This document shows, one piece after another, positions 46,874 through 56,310 of a stretch of DNA of 64,000 nt; positions within the stretch are counted from its first letter, which is position 1; each line of letters opens with the position of its first letter. Origin of the DNA: Dehalobacterium sp040766325 (GTDB lineage: Bacteria > Bacillota > Dehalobacteriia > Dehalobacteriales > Dehalobacteriaceae); the NCBI GenBank assembly GCA_040766325.1, contig JAXGQR010000004.1:124001-188000 (forward strand), in the 5' to 3' direction. The position numbers and the translations under genes are program-made. The notes below the pieces were generated by a model. That model saw only the letters and a list, made by a program, of their open reading frames with translations. It did not search any database and was not told where the DNA came from.

Positions 46874-47164
46874 TTGAGAAACAACCCAACGAGATGCCGG
46901 GACAATGCCTTTACGGAAATTGCCCAAGCAGAGGCAGAAATCGCCCAGTGCATGGCGGATTTTGTCTGCTGTATTTTGGACGAGCTAAAGCATGATCGCA
47001 GAAGTTCTATTGAAGAAAAAGTTGAATTATTTAGATGCCTGATTCTTGCGTCAGCCACAAAAGAGAAAGCCATTGCAGATGTTGTTAATGCTTTGGCCAA
47101 CAACAACGTCTCAAAAAAAGGAGCTTGTGATTTTCCCGGGTTTGATAACGAGGATGATGATTAA
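46874..47164 (+). CDS. Small protein, paralogue pair member 2
   Basis: The 96-residue protein starts at TTG with GGGAGGG upstream. It is helical, with four Cys in the N-terminal half and an acidic C-terminus (FDNEDDD). It shares the QC-x3-F-x-C and ASA-KEKA segments with the gene 93 bp upstream, so the two probably arose by tandem duplication and form an operon. I cannot name the family; a spore or envelope role is only a guess from the small size and the Cys content. Confidence 0.65.
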   Translation: MRNNPTRCRDNAFTEIAQAEAEIAQCMADFVCCILDELKHDRRSSIEEKVELFRCLILASATKEKAIADVVNALANNNVSKKGACDFPGFDNEDDD

Positions 47165-47198
47165 AAAAAGATGAGAGGCGTACGCCTTAAGTGCACAA

Positions 47199-47224
47199 AA
47201 ATGAGGGGTTTTTCGCCCTCATTT
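47199..47224. terminator. Bidirectional hairpin between small genes and larA
   Basis: The 9-bp stem AAATGAGGG/CCCTCATTT has an 8-base loop. On the minus strand T residues follow, so it should end the larA transcript. A short palindrome AGGCGTACGCCT lies at 47176-47187. Confidence 0.65.
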
Positions 47225-47236
47225 CTATATTCTCTA

Positions 47237-48493
47237 TTAAACTAACTGGGGTAGGGTTGTTCCACCGGTAGGCATTACCCAGACTTTTGCTTCCCTGCCC
47301 TTGATGCGTAATGCTTCTTGCAAAGCCTGATTCACATCCTGAAAAGGGGTCATAAATAATTTTTGCGCTGTTTTTGCCGGCAAAGCGGAAACGAGAAAGA
47401 TCTGAAATTGTTCTGCCATATCGGCAATTGCGGCGGCTTTATGACCTCCCAATTGAAAATCATCAGCGATTCTTGTCAAAACATCTTGAGGACTGTTTGC
47501 CTCTTCAATCCAACGACTAAAGGTACTTTCCCCCAAACCCTCACCACATTCCGCAACCAAAATTATTATTCCCCCAGGTTTCGCTGCCCATCTGGCATTA
47601 TCAAGTGCTTTTTGCGCCTGATAGATATTGATATCCTTGGGGAAACCATGCGGACTGGTGATCACAATGTCAGCTAGTTCTCTGATTGGAAGTCGATATG
47701 CCTGATCAAGGATCTTACAGCCTGCCCGATGAGCATGGATAAAATCTCCTGCTACTGCCGCCATAAGGTTCTTTTCTTCATCCAATACCACATTAAGGAT
47801 AAAATCAATTGATAGGTGATCAATAACCTCCTCCATGTCTCTCCGCACCGGATTTCCTTCAATAATCCCTACTTTTGCCTTGGGATGAAGCATCATGCGA
47901 TGATTTGCCTGAATGGTGGCTCGTGTGCATACACCCGGCACAAGGGCCTTAACGCCACCGCTATAACCGGCAAAATAATGGTAATCGATATTGCCCAAGC
48001 ATATTCGTTTTGTCGCCTCCACCACAGGTCGAAATACCTGAAAAGGAGTTCCGATACTGCTTTCCCCGACTTGAATAAAATCCCCTTCCTCACCGTAGGA
48101 ATCGATACAGTTAATCCGCTCATAGACCTGGGGTCCGACTAATTTTTTCATTTCTGCCACCGTATGAGGACGGTGCACTCCTAATGCAGATACAATCGTA
48201 ATATCCTGATCCCTAATTCCCGCCTGATTTAACTCATCCAAAACCGGTGGCAGAAGTATACTACTGGGACAAGGTCTTGTGATGTCACTAATGATAATAA
48301 CAATCTGGTCGCCCTTGGTGACGATTTTACCTAAAGGTTCAGTCCCAATGGGGTTTGCCAACGCTTCTTTGATGATTTCCCTCGCGGAGACCTTAGAAGG
48401 CTCATATTGAGGCCTTAAACAACCTAATAAGTTTTCTGGAGCTGTCTGAACAGTTTGAAATCCATTACCATATCCTAATGAAATGCTCTCCAT
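47237..48493 (-). CDS. larA: LarA-family nickel-pincer lactate racemase-like enzyme
   Basis: The 418 residues match LarA (DUF2088). The N-terminal domain has 'DITRPCPSSILLPPVLDEL' and 'SALGVHRPHTVAEMKKLVG' (His near 108 in the family). The core has 'DYHYFAGYSGGVKALVPG', whose Lys carries the nickel-pincer cofactor in true LarA, and the C-terminal domain follows. The family interconverts lactate enantiomers or other 2-hydroxyacids. The pincer maturation genes larB, larC and larE are not in the window. ATG 48493 has AAGGAGG 7 bases upstream. It is 86 bp downstream of pylD, possibly co-transcribed. Confidence 0.88.
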   Translation of the reverse strand: MESISLGYGNGFQTVQTAPENLLGCLRPQYEPSKVSAREIIKEALANPIGTEPLGKIVTKGDQIVIIISDITRPCPSSILLPPVLDELNQAGIRDQDITIVSALGVHRPHTVAEMKKLVGPQVYERINCIDSYGEEGDFIQVGESSIGTPFQVFRPVVEATKRICLGNIDYHYFAGYSGGVKALVPGVCTRATIQANHRMMLHPKAKVGIIEGNPVRRDMEEVIDHLSIDFILNVVLDEEKNLMAAVAGDFIHAHRAGCKILDQAYRLPIRELADIVITSPHGFPKDINIYQAQKALDNARWAAKPGGIIILVAECGEGLGESTFSRWIEEANSPQDVLTRIADDFQLGGHKAAAIADMAEQFQIFLVSALPAKTAQKLFMTPFQDVNQALQEALRIKGREAKVWVMPTGGTTLPQLV

Positions 48494-48579
48494 TTCAAGT
48501 CCTCCTTCTTGAACAAATCTACGAAATGAAAAGAGATACATCAAATCTAATATAAATATGCACCAAAAACTCAGGATGC

Positions 48580-49386
48580 TTATCTCACCGCTAAAGCCAA
48601 CATAGTCGCCACACCGATTTGCAGGGGATCATGGATAATATGCTCCCGATTTTTGGCATAGGCTTGTGCATTAAGACCCAATGGCATGCCCGGCGCCGCA
48701 ATCATGACCCCACTTTTCAAATCTTCCGGAAAAATAAAGGCGCCTTCCGAGGTGGCATCAATCAGTAAATCGTATTTTTGTAGCGCCGGTCTTAAATCCA
48801 GTTCCCCTTGCATCCCTTCCTTGATTTCTTTCATTCTCATCTCATTCTTATCATAGACGGCAACCTTGGCACCTTGTTCCAACAGGTATTCAGCTGCACT
48901 AGACCCAACCGGACCATAGCCGAGCACGAGAACTTCCCGTCCTGATAAACCTTTCGCCATACCCCAAAGAGCAGCCCCATAACCTCTGCCCGTACCATAC
49001 CCATTATCAATCACTTTTTTCGTCCGTAAATTTAAGGCAATAAACCTTTTGTCATCGGCCATAAACACTAATTCATAACCCTTACATACTCCTTCATAAA
49101 ATCCGGCAACATCTGTTTCATCAGTCACGCTGGCGGAAAAACCAACTTTTTTGATGATGCCGGCTACTGATTGAGAAAACCCGCCGATTATGCCTTCTCC
49201 CGAAGTAATGGGCACGACCGCAACACGATAACTCCGGGTTGCCTGCTGAAAATTATAAAGAGGCATATTGGCTGCGTAACAAGCAATCTCCGATAAACTC
49301 ATCCCTGTTTTTATGCGTAGCTCTTTTTCATAAATATCAAGTTCCCGTTCTAAACCATCGATGTCACTTTCTATTAGGCGTGTCAT
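48580..49386 (-). CDS. pylD: Pyrrolysine biosynthesis protein PylD
   Basis: PylD oxidises 3-methylornithyl-lysine so that it cyclises to pyrrolysine. The 268 residues fit (archaeal PylD is about 259). The N-terminal helical domain leads into 'VAVVPITSGEGIIGGFSQSV', close to the family's VPVTSGNGIIGNFSES as I remember it. 'DVAGFYEGVCKGYELVFMADDKRFIALN' follows. Next is a Rossmann domain with the NAD loop VLGYGPVGSSAAEYLL (about 173-188), then 'APGMPLGLN' and 'HDPLQIGVATML' at the end. An adenosylhomocysteinase-like or other dehydrogenase is less likely. pylB, pylC and pylS are not adjacent, which is unusual. GGGAAG lies 4 bases before ATG; stop TAA. Confidence 0.87.
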   Translation of the reverse strand: MTRLIESDIDGLERELDIYEKELRIKTGMSLSEIACYAANMPLYNFQQATRSYRVAVVPITSGEGIIGGFSQSVAGIIKKVGFSASVTDETDVAGFYEGVCKGYELVFMADDKRFIALNLRTKKVIDNGYGTGRGYGAALWGMAKGLSGREVLVLGYGPVGSSAAEYLLEQGAKVAVYDKNEMRMKEIKEGMQGELDLRPALQKYDLLIDATSEGAFIFPEDLKSGVMIAAPGMPLGLNAQAYAKNREHIIHDPLQIGVATMLALAVR

Positions 49387-49447
49387 GCTTCTTCCCTTCT
49401 CACATAATATTGTCTGGTTTATTCCACTCTTAACAAGGGATCTACGG

Positions 49448-49481
49448 TAAAAAAAGCGCCTTAATCAGTAGATTAAGGCAC
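49448..49481 (-). terminator. Rho-independent terminator after fhs
   Basis: The stem GTGCCTTAATC/GATTAAGGCGC (one G-T pair, 4-base loop) is followed by TTTTTTT on the minus strand. It separates fhs from pylD. Confidence 0.85.
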
Positions 49482-49528
49482 TTTCCATATTTCCACTTCA
49501 ATATGGAAATAATGAGATTAATTTTACT

Positions 49529-51286
49529 TTAGAATAAACCGCTTACCTTACCTGTTTCTGTATCAATATCAATTCTGCGGAATCCGGGATCAGAACCGGT
49601 ACCTGGCATCATAGAGATTCCACCGGCCATGGGGCAAAGGAATTTGGCACCGCCGTAAACTAATACGTCACGGATCGGCAGTCTCCATTTCTTAGGCACA
49701 CCTTTCAACGTAGGATCATGGCTTAAGCTGAGATGAGTTTTTACCATCATGGTTTGGAAATCACTGAACTTAGGATCAGCTTCAAAAGCTTTTGCTTTTG
49801 CTTCAGCTTCAGGAGTCCAATCCACCCCATCAGCACCGTAAATTTCCTTGGCAATCACGTCAACACGTTGACGTAAAGGCATTTCCAGAGGATAGAGATA
49901 CTTGAAGTCCACAGGTTCTTTACAAGCATCAATAACAGCATCGGCTAATTCTAATGCACCATCTCCACCATATCTCCAGTGTTCGGACAAAGCGCAGCGT
50001 CCGCCTGCTTCTTCTACGATTCTCTTCACCAAAGCAATTTCTTCTTTGGTATCGGTAGCAAAGCTATTAATGCACACTACCGGGTTAATGCCGGATTTCT
50101 TGATGTTCTTTAAATGATGTAGTAGGTTTTCGCAGCCTTTTTCCACCAAGCCCAAATTCTGTTTGGTATATTCTTCAGGAATCGGTCGTCCGGGAACAAC
50201 TGCCGGGCCGCCCCCGTGCATCTTCAAAGCACGAATGGTGGCAACCAGTACGGAAACATTAGGTGTCAATCCGCTTAAGCGAGCCTTAACATTCCAGAAC
50301 TTTTCAAATCCGATATCAGCAGCAAAACCGCTCTCGGTAACATGATAATCAAACATTTTCAAGCCAACCCGGTCTCCAATAATTGAGGATTGTCCAATAG
50401 CAATATTGGCAAAAGGACCGGCATGAACAAGAACGGGTTGATGCTCAACAGTGTAACATAGAGTAGGATTGATGGTATTTCTCATGAAAGCTGCCATCGC
50501 ACCATCAACTTCCAAATCCCCGGCAGTAACAGCATTGCCATATTTGTCATAAGCAACAATTATCTGGGAAATTCTTTCTCTCAGGTCTTTTAAATCTGTA
50601 GCAACAGCAAGAATTGCCATTAACTCAGAACCTACAGTAATGCCGAACTTGGATGACATCATAAAACCGTCTCTTTTGCCACCGATACCTATGATGATAT
50701 TTCTGAGACATTGAGCGGCAAAGTCCATAACCCAGCCCATTTCAACTCTCTTGGGATCTATATCTAATCTTTTTAGATTTCTTTTGGCCAACTCTTCATC
50801 AGTGTAGTTCGCTTCATGCTGCATTCTGGCATTTAAAGCCACCATGCAGAGGTTATGGGCATTCTGGATATCATTGATATCGCCTGTTAATCCTAGGGAG
50901 AACTCAGTCATCGGAATCAACAAAGCGTTTCCGCCGCCGGCAGCAGTTCCCTTTACATTCATGGTAGGTCCGCCGGAAGGCTGACGCAAGCAACCGCCTA
51001 CATTCATCCCTCTTTTACCCAAGCCTTGAATCAGGCCTAAAGAAGTAGTGGATTTTCCTTCTCCTAATGGGGTAGGTGTAATCGCAGTTACTTCGATAAA
51101 TTTTCCATCGGGACGTTCATTAAGGCGATTCATAATTTTTATGAAGTCTAATTTAGGAGTTCTGCCAAAAGGAATAATCTCTTCATTGGTGAGTCCTAAT
51201 TTTTCCCTCCATTGTTCGGGGGAAGGCATTGATTTTTCTGCTTCTTCAGCAATTTGCCAATCTTTAAATTCTACAGGGTCTAGCAT
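49529..51286 (-). CDS. fhs: Formate-tetrahydrofolate ligase, divergent type
   Basis: It makes 10-formyl-THF from formate, ATP and THF, or runs in reverse to yield ATP when methyl groups are oxidised. At 585 residues it is longer than the usual 556-560. The P-loop is ITPTPLGEGKSTTSLGLIQG, where common FTHFS has a NPTPAGEGKTTT-type loop, and the next block reads CLRQPSGGPTMNVKGTAAGG instead of the common CLREPSLGP type. So it belongs to a divergent branch. The C-terminus 'LCPMAGGISMMPGTGSDPGFRRIDID' is typical. ATG 51286 has AAAGGAG 8 bases upstream; the ORF extends further but that start is inferior. Monocistronic. Confidence 0.92.
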   Translation of the reverse strand: MLDPVEFKDWQIAEEAEKSMPSPEQWREKLGLTNEEIIPFGRTPKLDFIKIMNRLNERPDGKFIEVTAITPTPLGEGKSTTSLGLIQGLGKRGMNVGGCLRQPSGGPTMNVKGTAAGGGNALLIPMTEFSLGLTGDINDIQNAHNLCMVALNARMQHEANYTDEELAKRNLKRLDIDPKRVEMGWVMDFAAQCLRNIIIGIGGKRDGFMMSSKFGITVGSELMAILAVATDLKDLRERISQIIVAYDKYGNAVTAGDLEVDGAMAAFMRNTINPTLCYTVEHQPVLVHAGPFANIAIGQSSIIGDRVGLKMFDYHVTESGFAADIGFEKFWNVKARLSGLTPNVSVLVATIRALKMHGGGPAVVPGRPIPEEYTKQNLGLVEKGCENLLHHLKNIKKSGINPVVCINSFATDTKEEIALVKRIVEEAGGRCALSEHWRYGGDGALELADAVIDACKEPVDFKYLYPLEMPLRQRVDVIAKEIYGADGVDWTPEAEAKAKAFEADPKFSDFQTMMVKTHLSLSHDPTLKGVPKKWRLPIRDVLVYGGAKFLCPMAGGISMMPGTGSDPGFRRIDIDTETGKVSGLF

Positions 51287-51603
51287 ATGTACCGCTCCTT
51301 TCAGATTACCTTGGTTCTGGTTCAATTTTTATGGATAATTTTTGAGACATTGATTTTTTTGTACAAGATCCGCTCTTCTGACTTTATTTCAAGAAATATG
51401 TATCCATCACGAACTTTCTCATCTTAAATACGATTGTTCATGATCGCAGAAGATAGAATCATGACAAGCAAATTTTCTTCATAATCCACCACATATATTA
51501 TTCGACATAAAATTCAAAATTCCTCTAATCTTTAAAAAGTTTTTTCTTTATTGGTATTTTTATTATTCTCCCTAAAATTTCAATTATACCAAGACAGGGA
51601 GCA
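51287..51603. other. Intergenic region between fhs and argG
   Basis: About 317 AT-rich bases with no gene. An imperfect inverted repeat (CATGATCGCAGAAG...CTTCTGCGATCATG-like half-sites near 51438-51465) is visible. I see no THF riboswitch, T-box or -24/-12 promoter. Confidence 0.5.
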
Positions 51604-52804
51604 TTAATTTTTCTTTTGCATCATCAATGCACGTACTTTGAGAGGCAGACCAAAGAGATTAATAAAGCCTTCCGCATCTTTTTGATTATAGACTTCATCC
51701 TCACCAAAGGTGACAAACTCCTCATTATATAAAGAATAAGGGCTCTTGGCACCGGCCGGGGTACAGTTTCCTTTATATAATTTCATTCTTACCGTACCGC
51801 TCACAACCTCCTGGGTTTTGTCCACAAAAGCATCCATAGCTTCCCGTAAAGGTGAATACCATACGCCGTCATAAACTAACTCTGCATATTTTCCGCTTAA
51901 GATCTCTTTAAAGTGCATAGTTTGCCGATCAAGACACAGATATTCCAATTCCTGATGAGCGGCATATAAAACTGTGCCGCCGGGAGTTTCATAGACACCC
52001 CGAGATTTCATACCCACCAAACGATTTTCTACCATATCGGCGATTCCTACGCCATTAGCGGCAGCCACTTCGTTCAAGTAGCTCATTAATTCAATGGGCT
52101 TTTTGGCTGCCCCGTCAACCGCTACCGGAATGCCCTTTTCAAATTCGATTTCCACATAGGTAGGTTGATCTGGGGCGTTTTCCGGAGGGGTGATAATCAT
52201 ATAAAGATCCTGTAAGGGTTCATTCCAGGGGTCTTCCAGGTCGCCACCTTCATGGCTGAGATGCCAGAGATTTCGATCCATACTGTAAGGTCTTTTTAGT
52301 TACAGGGATGGGAATACCACGTGCTTCCGCATAGTCAATGGCATCATCCCGGGAACGAATATTCCATTCCCGCCAAGGAGCGATGATTTTTAAATCAGGA
52401 GCTAAGGCTTTTACGGTTAATTCAAAACGCACCTGGTCATTTCCTTTACCGGTAGCCCCATGAGCAATGGCTTCAGCTCCTTCTGCCCTAGCAATTTCCA
52501 CCATTCGTTTCGCAATTAAGGGACGAGCAAAGGATGTGCCCAAAAGATATTTTCTTTCATAGATTGCACCCGCTTTGAGGGTGGGATAGATAAAATCAGT
52601 GATAAACTCTTCCTTCATGTCTTCGATATAGATTTTACTAGCTCCGGTTTTAATAGCTTTTTCCTCTAAAGGTTCCAGCTCTTCGCCCTGACCCACATCA
52701 GCTGCCATGGCTATGACCTCATATCCGTAGGTTTCCTTAAGCCAAGGAATAATAATCGAAGTATCCAAACCTCCTGAATACGCAAGTACCACTTTTGGGG
52801 ACAT
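51604..52804 (-). pseudogene. argG: Argininosuccinate synthase, one frameshift
   Basis: It joins citrulline and aspartate with ATP. The N-terminal P-loop is LAYSGGLDTSIIIPWLKE, then 'GATGKGNDQVRFELT' and 'RGIPIPVTKK'. The frame breaks at about 52290-52296 in an A run; one base less, or two more, continues into PYSMDRNLWHLSHEGGDLED. The C-terminal 225 residues are intact, with 'GIADMVENRLVGMKSRGVYETPGG' and 'EFVTFGEDEVYNQKDAEGFINLF'. Total length is about 400 residues, as usual. A homopolymer sequencing error is likely, since argC, argJ, argB and argD beside it are intact. Confidence 0.92.
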
Positions 52805-52839
52805 ATGTAATTCCTCCTTATTAATAAAACTCTATTATT

Positions 52840-54027
52840 TTAATTGGCTAAAGCTGATTCCAGAATTTCTAGGGCCTGATCCACCTGACTAAAGGTGATA
52901 TTCAAAGGGGGCAGAAATCTCAACACCTTCGGTCCGGCACTTAAGATTAATAGTCCCTTGGATAAACATTTCCCGATGACCCCGGCCACCTCTTGGTCAC
53001 ATTCCACACCGATCATTAAACCTTTGCCTCGAATATCCTTAATAACATCATATTTTTTCTGTAAGGCTTCCAGTTTACAAACAAAGTATTCTCCGATCAT
53101 CTGTGCGTTTTGGGCTAAATCCTCTTCCAGCATTACATTTAAGGTTGCTACCCCGGCAGCTGTTACCAGAGGATTACCGCCAAAGGTTGCCGCATGATCT
53201 CCCGGTTGGAAGGCCTGGGCAACTTCTTCTTTTGCCAGAAGCGCTCCAATGGGGGCACCTCCCCCTAAAGCCTTAGCCAATGTCATGATATCCGGTTCAA
53301 TATCATAATGTTGATAAGCAAAAAGCTTTCCTGTACGCCCCATGCCACACTGCACTTCATCAACGATAAAAAGAAGATCGTTTTCATTACAAAGCTTGCG
53401 TACCCCTTTGATAAATTCATCCTGCCCGGGTACCACTCCCCCTTCACCTTGCACCGGTTCCAGAAGTACCGCGCAGGTATGGGGTCCGATAGTGTTTTTT
53501 AGGGCTTCTAAATCATTAAAAGGGGCATAGGTGAAACCAGCTGGCAAGGGCTCGTATCCATGATGAAATTTTTCTTGACCCGTCGCCGTGAGGGTAGCTA
53601 AGGTGCGACCATGAAAGGACTGCTTCATGGTAATGATTTCGTATTTATCCGCTCCCCAGTGCTTTTTCGCATATTTACGTGCCAGTTTAATAGCACCTTC
53701 ATTGGCTTCTCCGCCGCTATTGCAAAAGAAAACCTTATCAAAGCAGGAGTTATTTACCAGCATTTTGGCTAACTTAATCTGAGGTTCAATCCAGTAGAGA
53801 TTAGAACAATGAAACAAATTTTCCGCTTGATCTTGCACCGCCTTGACCACTTGGGGGTGACAATGCCCCAAATTGTTCACGGCAATCCCGGAAACAAAAT
53901 CCAGATATTCCTTGCCGTCAGCATCCCAGACAACAGCTCCTTTACCTCGCACAATGGCAAGTGGCAATCGTCCGTATGTATTCATCACATATTTTAGACC
54001 TTCTTGTGTGCACTCTTGATTATTCAA
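52840..54027 (-). CDS. argD: Acetylornithine aminotransferase
   Basis: This PLP enzyme of about 395 residues makes N-acetylornithine from the semialdehyde. It shows 'VVWDADGKEYLDFVSGIAVNNLGHCHPQVV', 'FFCNSGGEANEGAIKLARKY', 'IVDEVQCGMGRTGKLFAYQ' (Asp) and 'TLAKALGGGAPIGALLA' with the Schiff-base Lys. The start is TTG (LNNQECTQEG) with AAGGAGG 8-9 bases upstream; the ORF's earlier ATG at 54147 lies inside argB and is rejected. It is 40 bp after argB. Confidence 0.94.
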   Translation of the reverse strand: MNNQECTQEGLKYVMNTYGRLPLAIVRGKGAVVWDADGKEYLDFVSGIAVNNLGHCHPQVVKAVQDQAENLFHCSNLYWIEPQIKLAKMLVNNSCFDKVFFCNSGGEANEGAIKLARKYAKKHWGADKYEIITMKQSFHGRTLATLTATGQEKFHHGYEPLPAGFTYAPFNDLEALKNTIGPHTCAVLLEPVQGEGGVVPGQDEFIKGVRKLCNENDLLFIVDEVQCGMGRTGKLFAYQHYDIEPDIMTLAKALGGGAPIGALLAKEEVAQAFQPGDHAATFGGNPLVTAAGVATLNVMLEEDLAQNAQMIGEYFVCKLEALQKKYDVIKDIRGKGLMIGVECDQEVAGVIGKCLSKGLLILSAGPKVLRFLPPLNITFSQVDQALEILESALAN

Positions 54028-54067
54028 AAAAAACGCCTCCTTGACAATACATCCATGATGACTTTCT

Positions 54068-54979
54068 TTACGCTTTTTCCACCATGGTGCCGATTCCCTT
54101 ATCGGTGAATAACTCCAGTAAAATACTATGGGGTAAACGTCCGTCAATAATATGGGTTCCTCGAACCCCTGCCTCCAGTGCTTTGATACAACATTTCACC
54201 TTGGGGATCATCCCTCCGGCAATAATGCCCTTTTTCATCAGCTGATCAATTTCGTTGGTTTTTATCTTCGAGATAATGGATGATTTGTCCTGAAGATCAT
54301 ATAAAATCCCTTCCACATCTGTCAAGAGAATCAGCTTCTCCGCTCCTAAAGCCCCGGCGATTTCACCCGCCACCGAGTCCGCATTAATATTGTAGCTTTC
54401 TCCATTCTCCCCCGCACCTACCGGTGCGATCACCGGAATATAGCCATTAGTTCCCGTGATGCTTTCAATAATACCTGTGTTGATTTTTTCTACAGTACCG
54501 ACAGCACCGATATCCATCAAGGTTTCCCGGCCATCTTGATCAAATTTTTGTCCATACTGCTTTCGGGCGATGATCAACTGACCATCTTTCCCGCAGAGAC
54601 CGACCGCTTTGCCTCCCAACAGGTTGATTTGAGCTACGATTTCTTTATTAATCTTCCCGACCAGCACCATTTCCACCACTTCCATCGTGGGCTCATCTGT
54701 TACACGCAGGCCGTTGACAAATTCCGATTTAATATCCAGCCTTTTTAAAAAATGATTAATTTCCGGGCCGCCCCCATGGACTAATATAGGGTTCATGCCA
54801 ACTAATTTCATTAGAATGAGATCGTTCATCACCGCTTTTTTTAATTCCTCACTGAGCATGGCACTACCGCCATATTTGACCACAACTGTTTTGCCATGAA
54901 ATCTTCTGATATACGGTAATGCTTCCACTAAAATGTGGGCCCGCTCCAGAGGAGTAAACTTAGTATCCAGCATTTTCAC
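54068..54979 (-). CDS. argB: Acetylglutamate kinase
   Basis: The 303-residue kinase phosphorylates N-acetylglutamate. It shows KYGGSAM near the N-terminus, 'LVHGGGPEINHFLKRL' for substrate binding, 'NINADSVAGEIAGALGAEKLILLTDV' and a C-terminal 'KKGIIAGGMIPKVKCCIKALEAGVRGTHIIDGR'. An N-terminal helix resembling those of arginine-inhibited kinases is present (FTPLERAHILVEALPYIRRF), so feedback inhibition is plausible. The start may be GTG at 54979 or ATG two codons later. It is 14 bp after argJ. Confidence 0.95.
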   Translation of the reverse strand: MKMLDTKFTPLERAHILVEALPYIRRFHGKTVVVKYGGSAMLSEELKKAVMNDLILMKLVGMNPILVHGGGPEINHFLKRLDIKSEFVNGLRVTDEPTMEVVEMVLVGKINKEIVAQINLLGGKAVGLCGKDGQLIIARKQYGQKFDQDGRETLMDIGAVGTVEKINTGIIESITGTNGYIPVIAPVGAGENGESYNINADSVAGEIAGALGAEKLILLTDVEGILYDLQDKSSIISKIKTNEIDQLMKKGIIAGGMIPKVKCCIKALEAGVRGTHIIDGRLPHSILLELFTDKGIGTMVEKA

Positions 54980-54993
54980 CTAAAACCTTTCTC

Positions 54994-56220
54994 TTATGTT
55001 CTATAATCAGCGTTAATTTTAATATAATCATATGTTAGATCACAGCCCCAGGCAGTGGCTTTTGAAGACCCTTGATGAAGATCAATGAGCACCTTAATTT
55101 CTTTTTCCTGAAGAATTTTCTTGGCATATTCTTCATCAAAGATTAACCCGGTGCCCTGATCTGCCACCTGTATTCGACCGGCGGCGCTCTCTAAAAATAT
55201 CTCCACTGTCTCGGGATTAATTTCCGCTTCCGAATACCCTACGGCACATAGAATTCGCCCCCAGTTAGCATCCTCTCCAAAGAAAGCTGATTTTACCAAA
55301 TTGGAAGAGATTACAGCTTTGGCTGCCCGTCTGGCGTCTAACTCACTTAAAGCATTTTGCACCTGCACTTCCAATAATTTGGAAGCCCCTTCCCCATCCC
55401 GGGCCAGCATCTTCGCCATTTCCACACAAACATACTCCAGTGCTTCCTGAAACTGTTCCAAGGGTGGTCCTGCACAGCTAATTTCTTTATTCCCGGCAAG
55501 ACCATTGGCCAGGATAATGGCCATATCATTGGTACTGGTATCTCCATCAACGGTAATCATATTAAATGATTTATCAACAGCCTGTTTCAAGGATTTTTGC
55601 AATATCTCCGGTGCAATGGATATATCTGTAGTAATAAAACCCAGCATCGTAGCCATATTAGGGTGAATCATACCGGATCCTTTACACATGCCCCCCAAAG
55701 TGACCGTTTTGTCCCCCACAGGAAATTGCACTGCAATTTCTTTAGGGAAAAGATCGGTTGTCATAATTGCCAGTGCCGCCTCATGGCCGCCTTCACCGGA
55801 GAGATGATCAACCGCTTTTTTGATACCGCCTTGCACAATATCCCGAGGCAGTTGCTGACCGATCACACCGGTGGACGAAACCAGCACCAATTCCTCCTCA
55901 ATGCCCAACCTTTCTGCAGTCCATGCTGCCATTAAACGGGCACTTTCCGCCCCTTCCGCACCGGTGCAGGCATTGGCATTACCGCTATTGACTACAATGG
56001 CTTGACCACGGCCTTGAGCGATGGCTTTTTGTGTGTAAACTACCGGAGCCGCTTTAACACGATTCCGAGTAAATACTCCTGCAGCAGCAGCAGGAACCTC
56101 AGAAAAGATAACAGAAACATCCGGTTTTTCTTTGTTACTTTTCTTAATCCCGGCGTGAACACCGGCACTCTTAAATCCTTGTGCCGCAGTGACACCGCCG
56201 GTAATCATCATGATTGCCAT
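54994..56220 (-). CDS. argJ: Bifunctional ornithine acetyltransferase/N-acetylglutamate synthase
   Basis: The 408-residue Ntn-type enzyme self-cleaves before Thr in KGSGMIHPNMATMLGFITTD (about residues 184-203), giving alpha and beta chains. It recycles acetyl groups from acetylornithine to glutamate. 'VNSGNANACTGAEG' and 'GEDANWGRILCAVGYS' are typical. ATG 56220 has GGGAGG 7 bases upstream. With a separate ArgA-like protein at 22604, its own acetyl-CoA activity may or may not be needed. Confidence 0.95.
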   Translation of the reverse strand: MAIMMITGGVTAAQGFKSAGVHAGIKKSNKEKPDVSVIFSEVPAAAAGVFTRNRVKAAPVVYTQKAIAQGRGQAIVVNSGNANACTGAEGAESARLMAAWTAERLGIEEELVLVSSTGVIGQQLPRDIVQGGIKKAVDHLSGEGGHEAALAIMTTDLFPKEIAVQFPVGDKTVTLGGMCKGSGMIHPNMATMLGFITTDISIAPEILQKSLKQAVDKSFNMITVDGDTSTNDMAIILANGLAGNKEISCAGPPLEQFQEALEYVCVEMAKMLARDGEGASKLLEVQVQNALSELDARRAAKAVISSNLVKSAFFGEDANWGRILCAVGYSEAEINPETVEIFLESAAGRIQVADQGTGLIFDEEYAKKILQEKEIKVLIDLHQGSSKATAWGCDLTYDYIKINADYRT

Positions 56221-56310
56221 TTGCAGACCTCCCTATGATGAATTTTCTCTTTTATTAACATAACCAGGTTAAACTGCCTCCGTTGCTCCTTGTGATCTGC
56301 CCCATGATCA

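Noticed and set aside
51287..51603. THF riboswitch or sigma-54 promoter before fhs
   Set aside because: Neither the conserved riboswitch core nor a GG-N10-GC element is visible.
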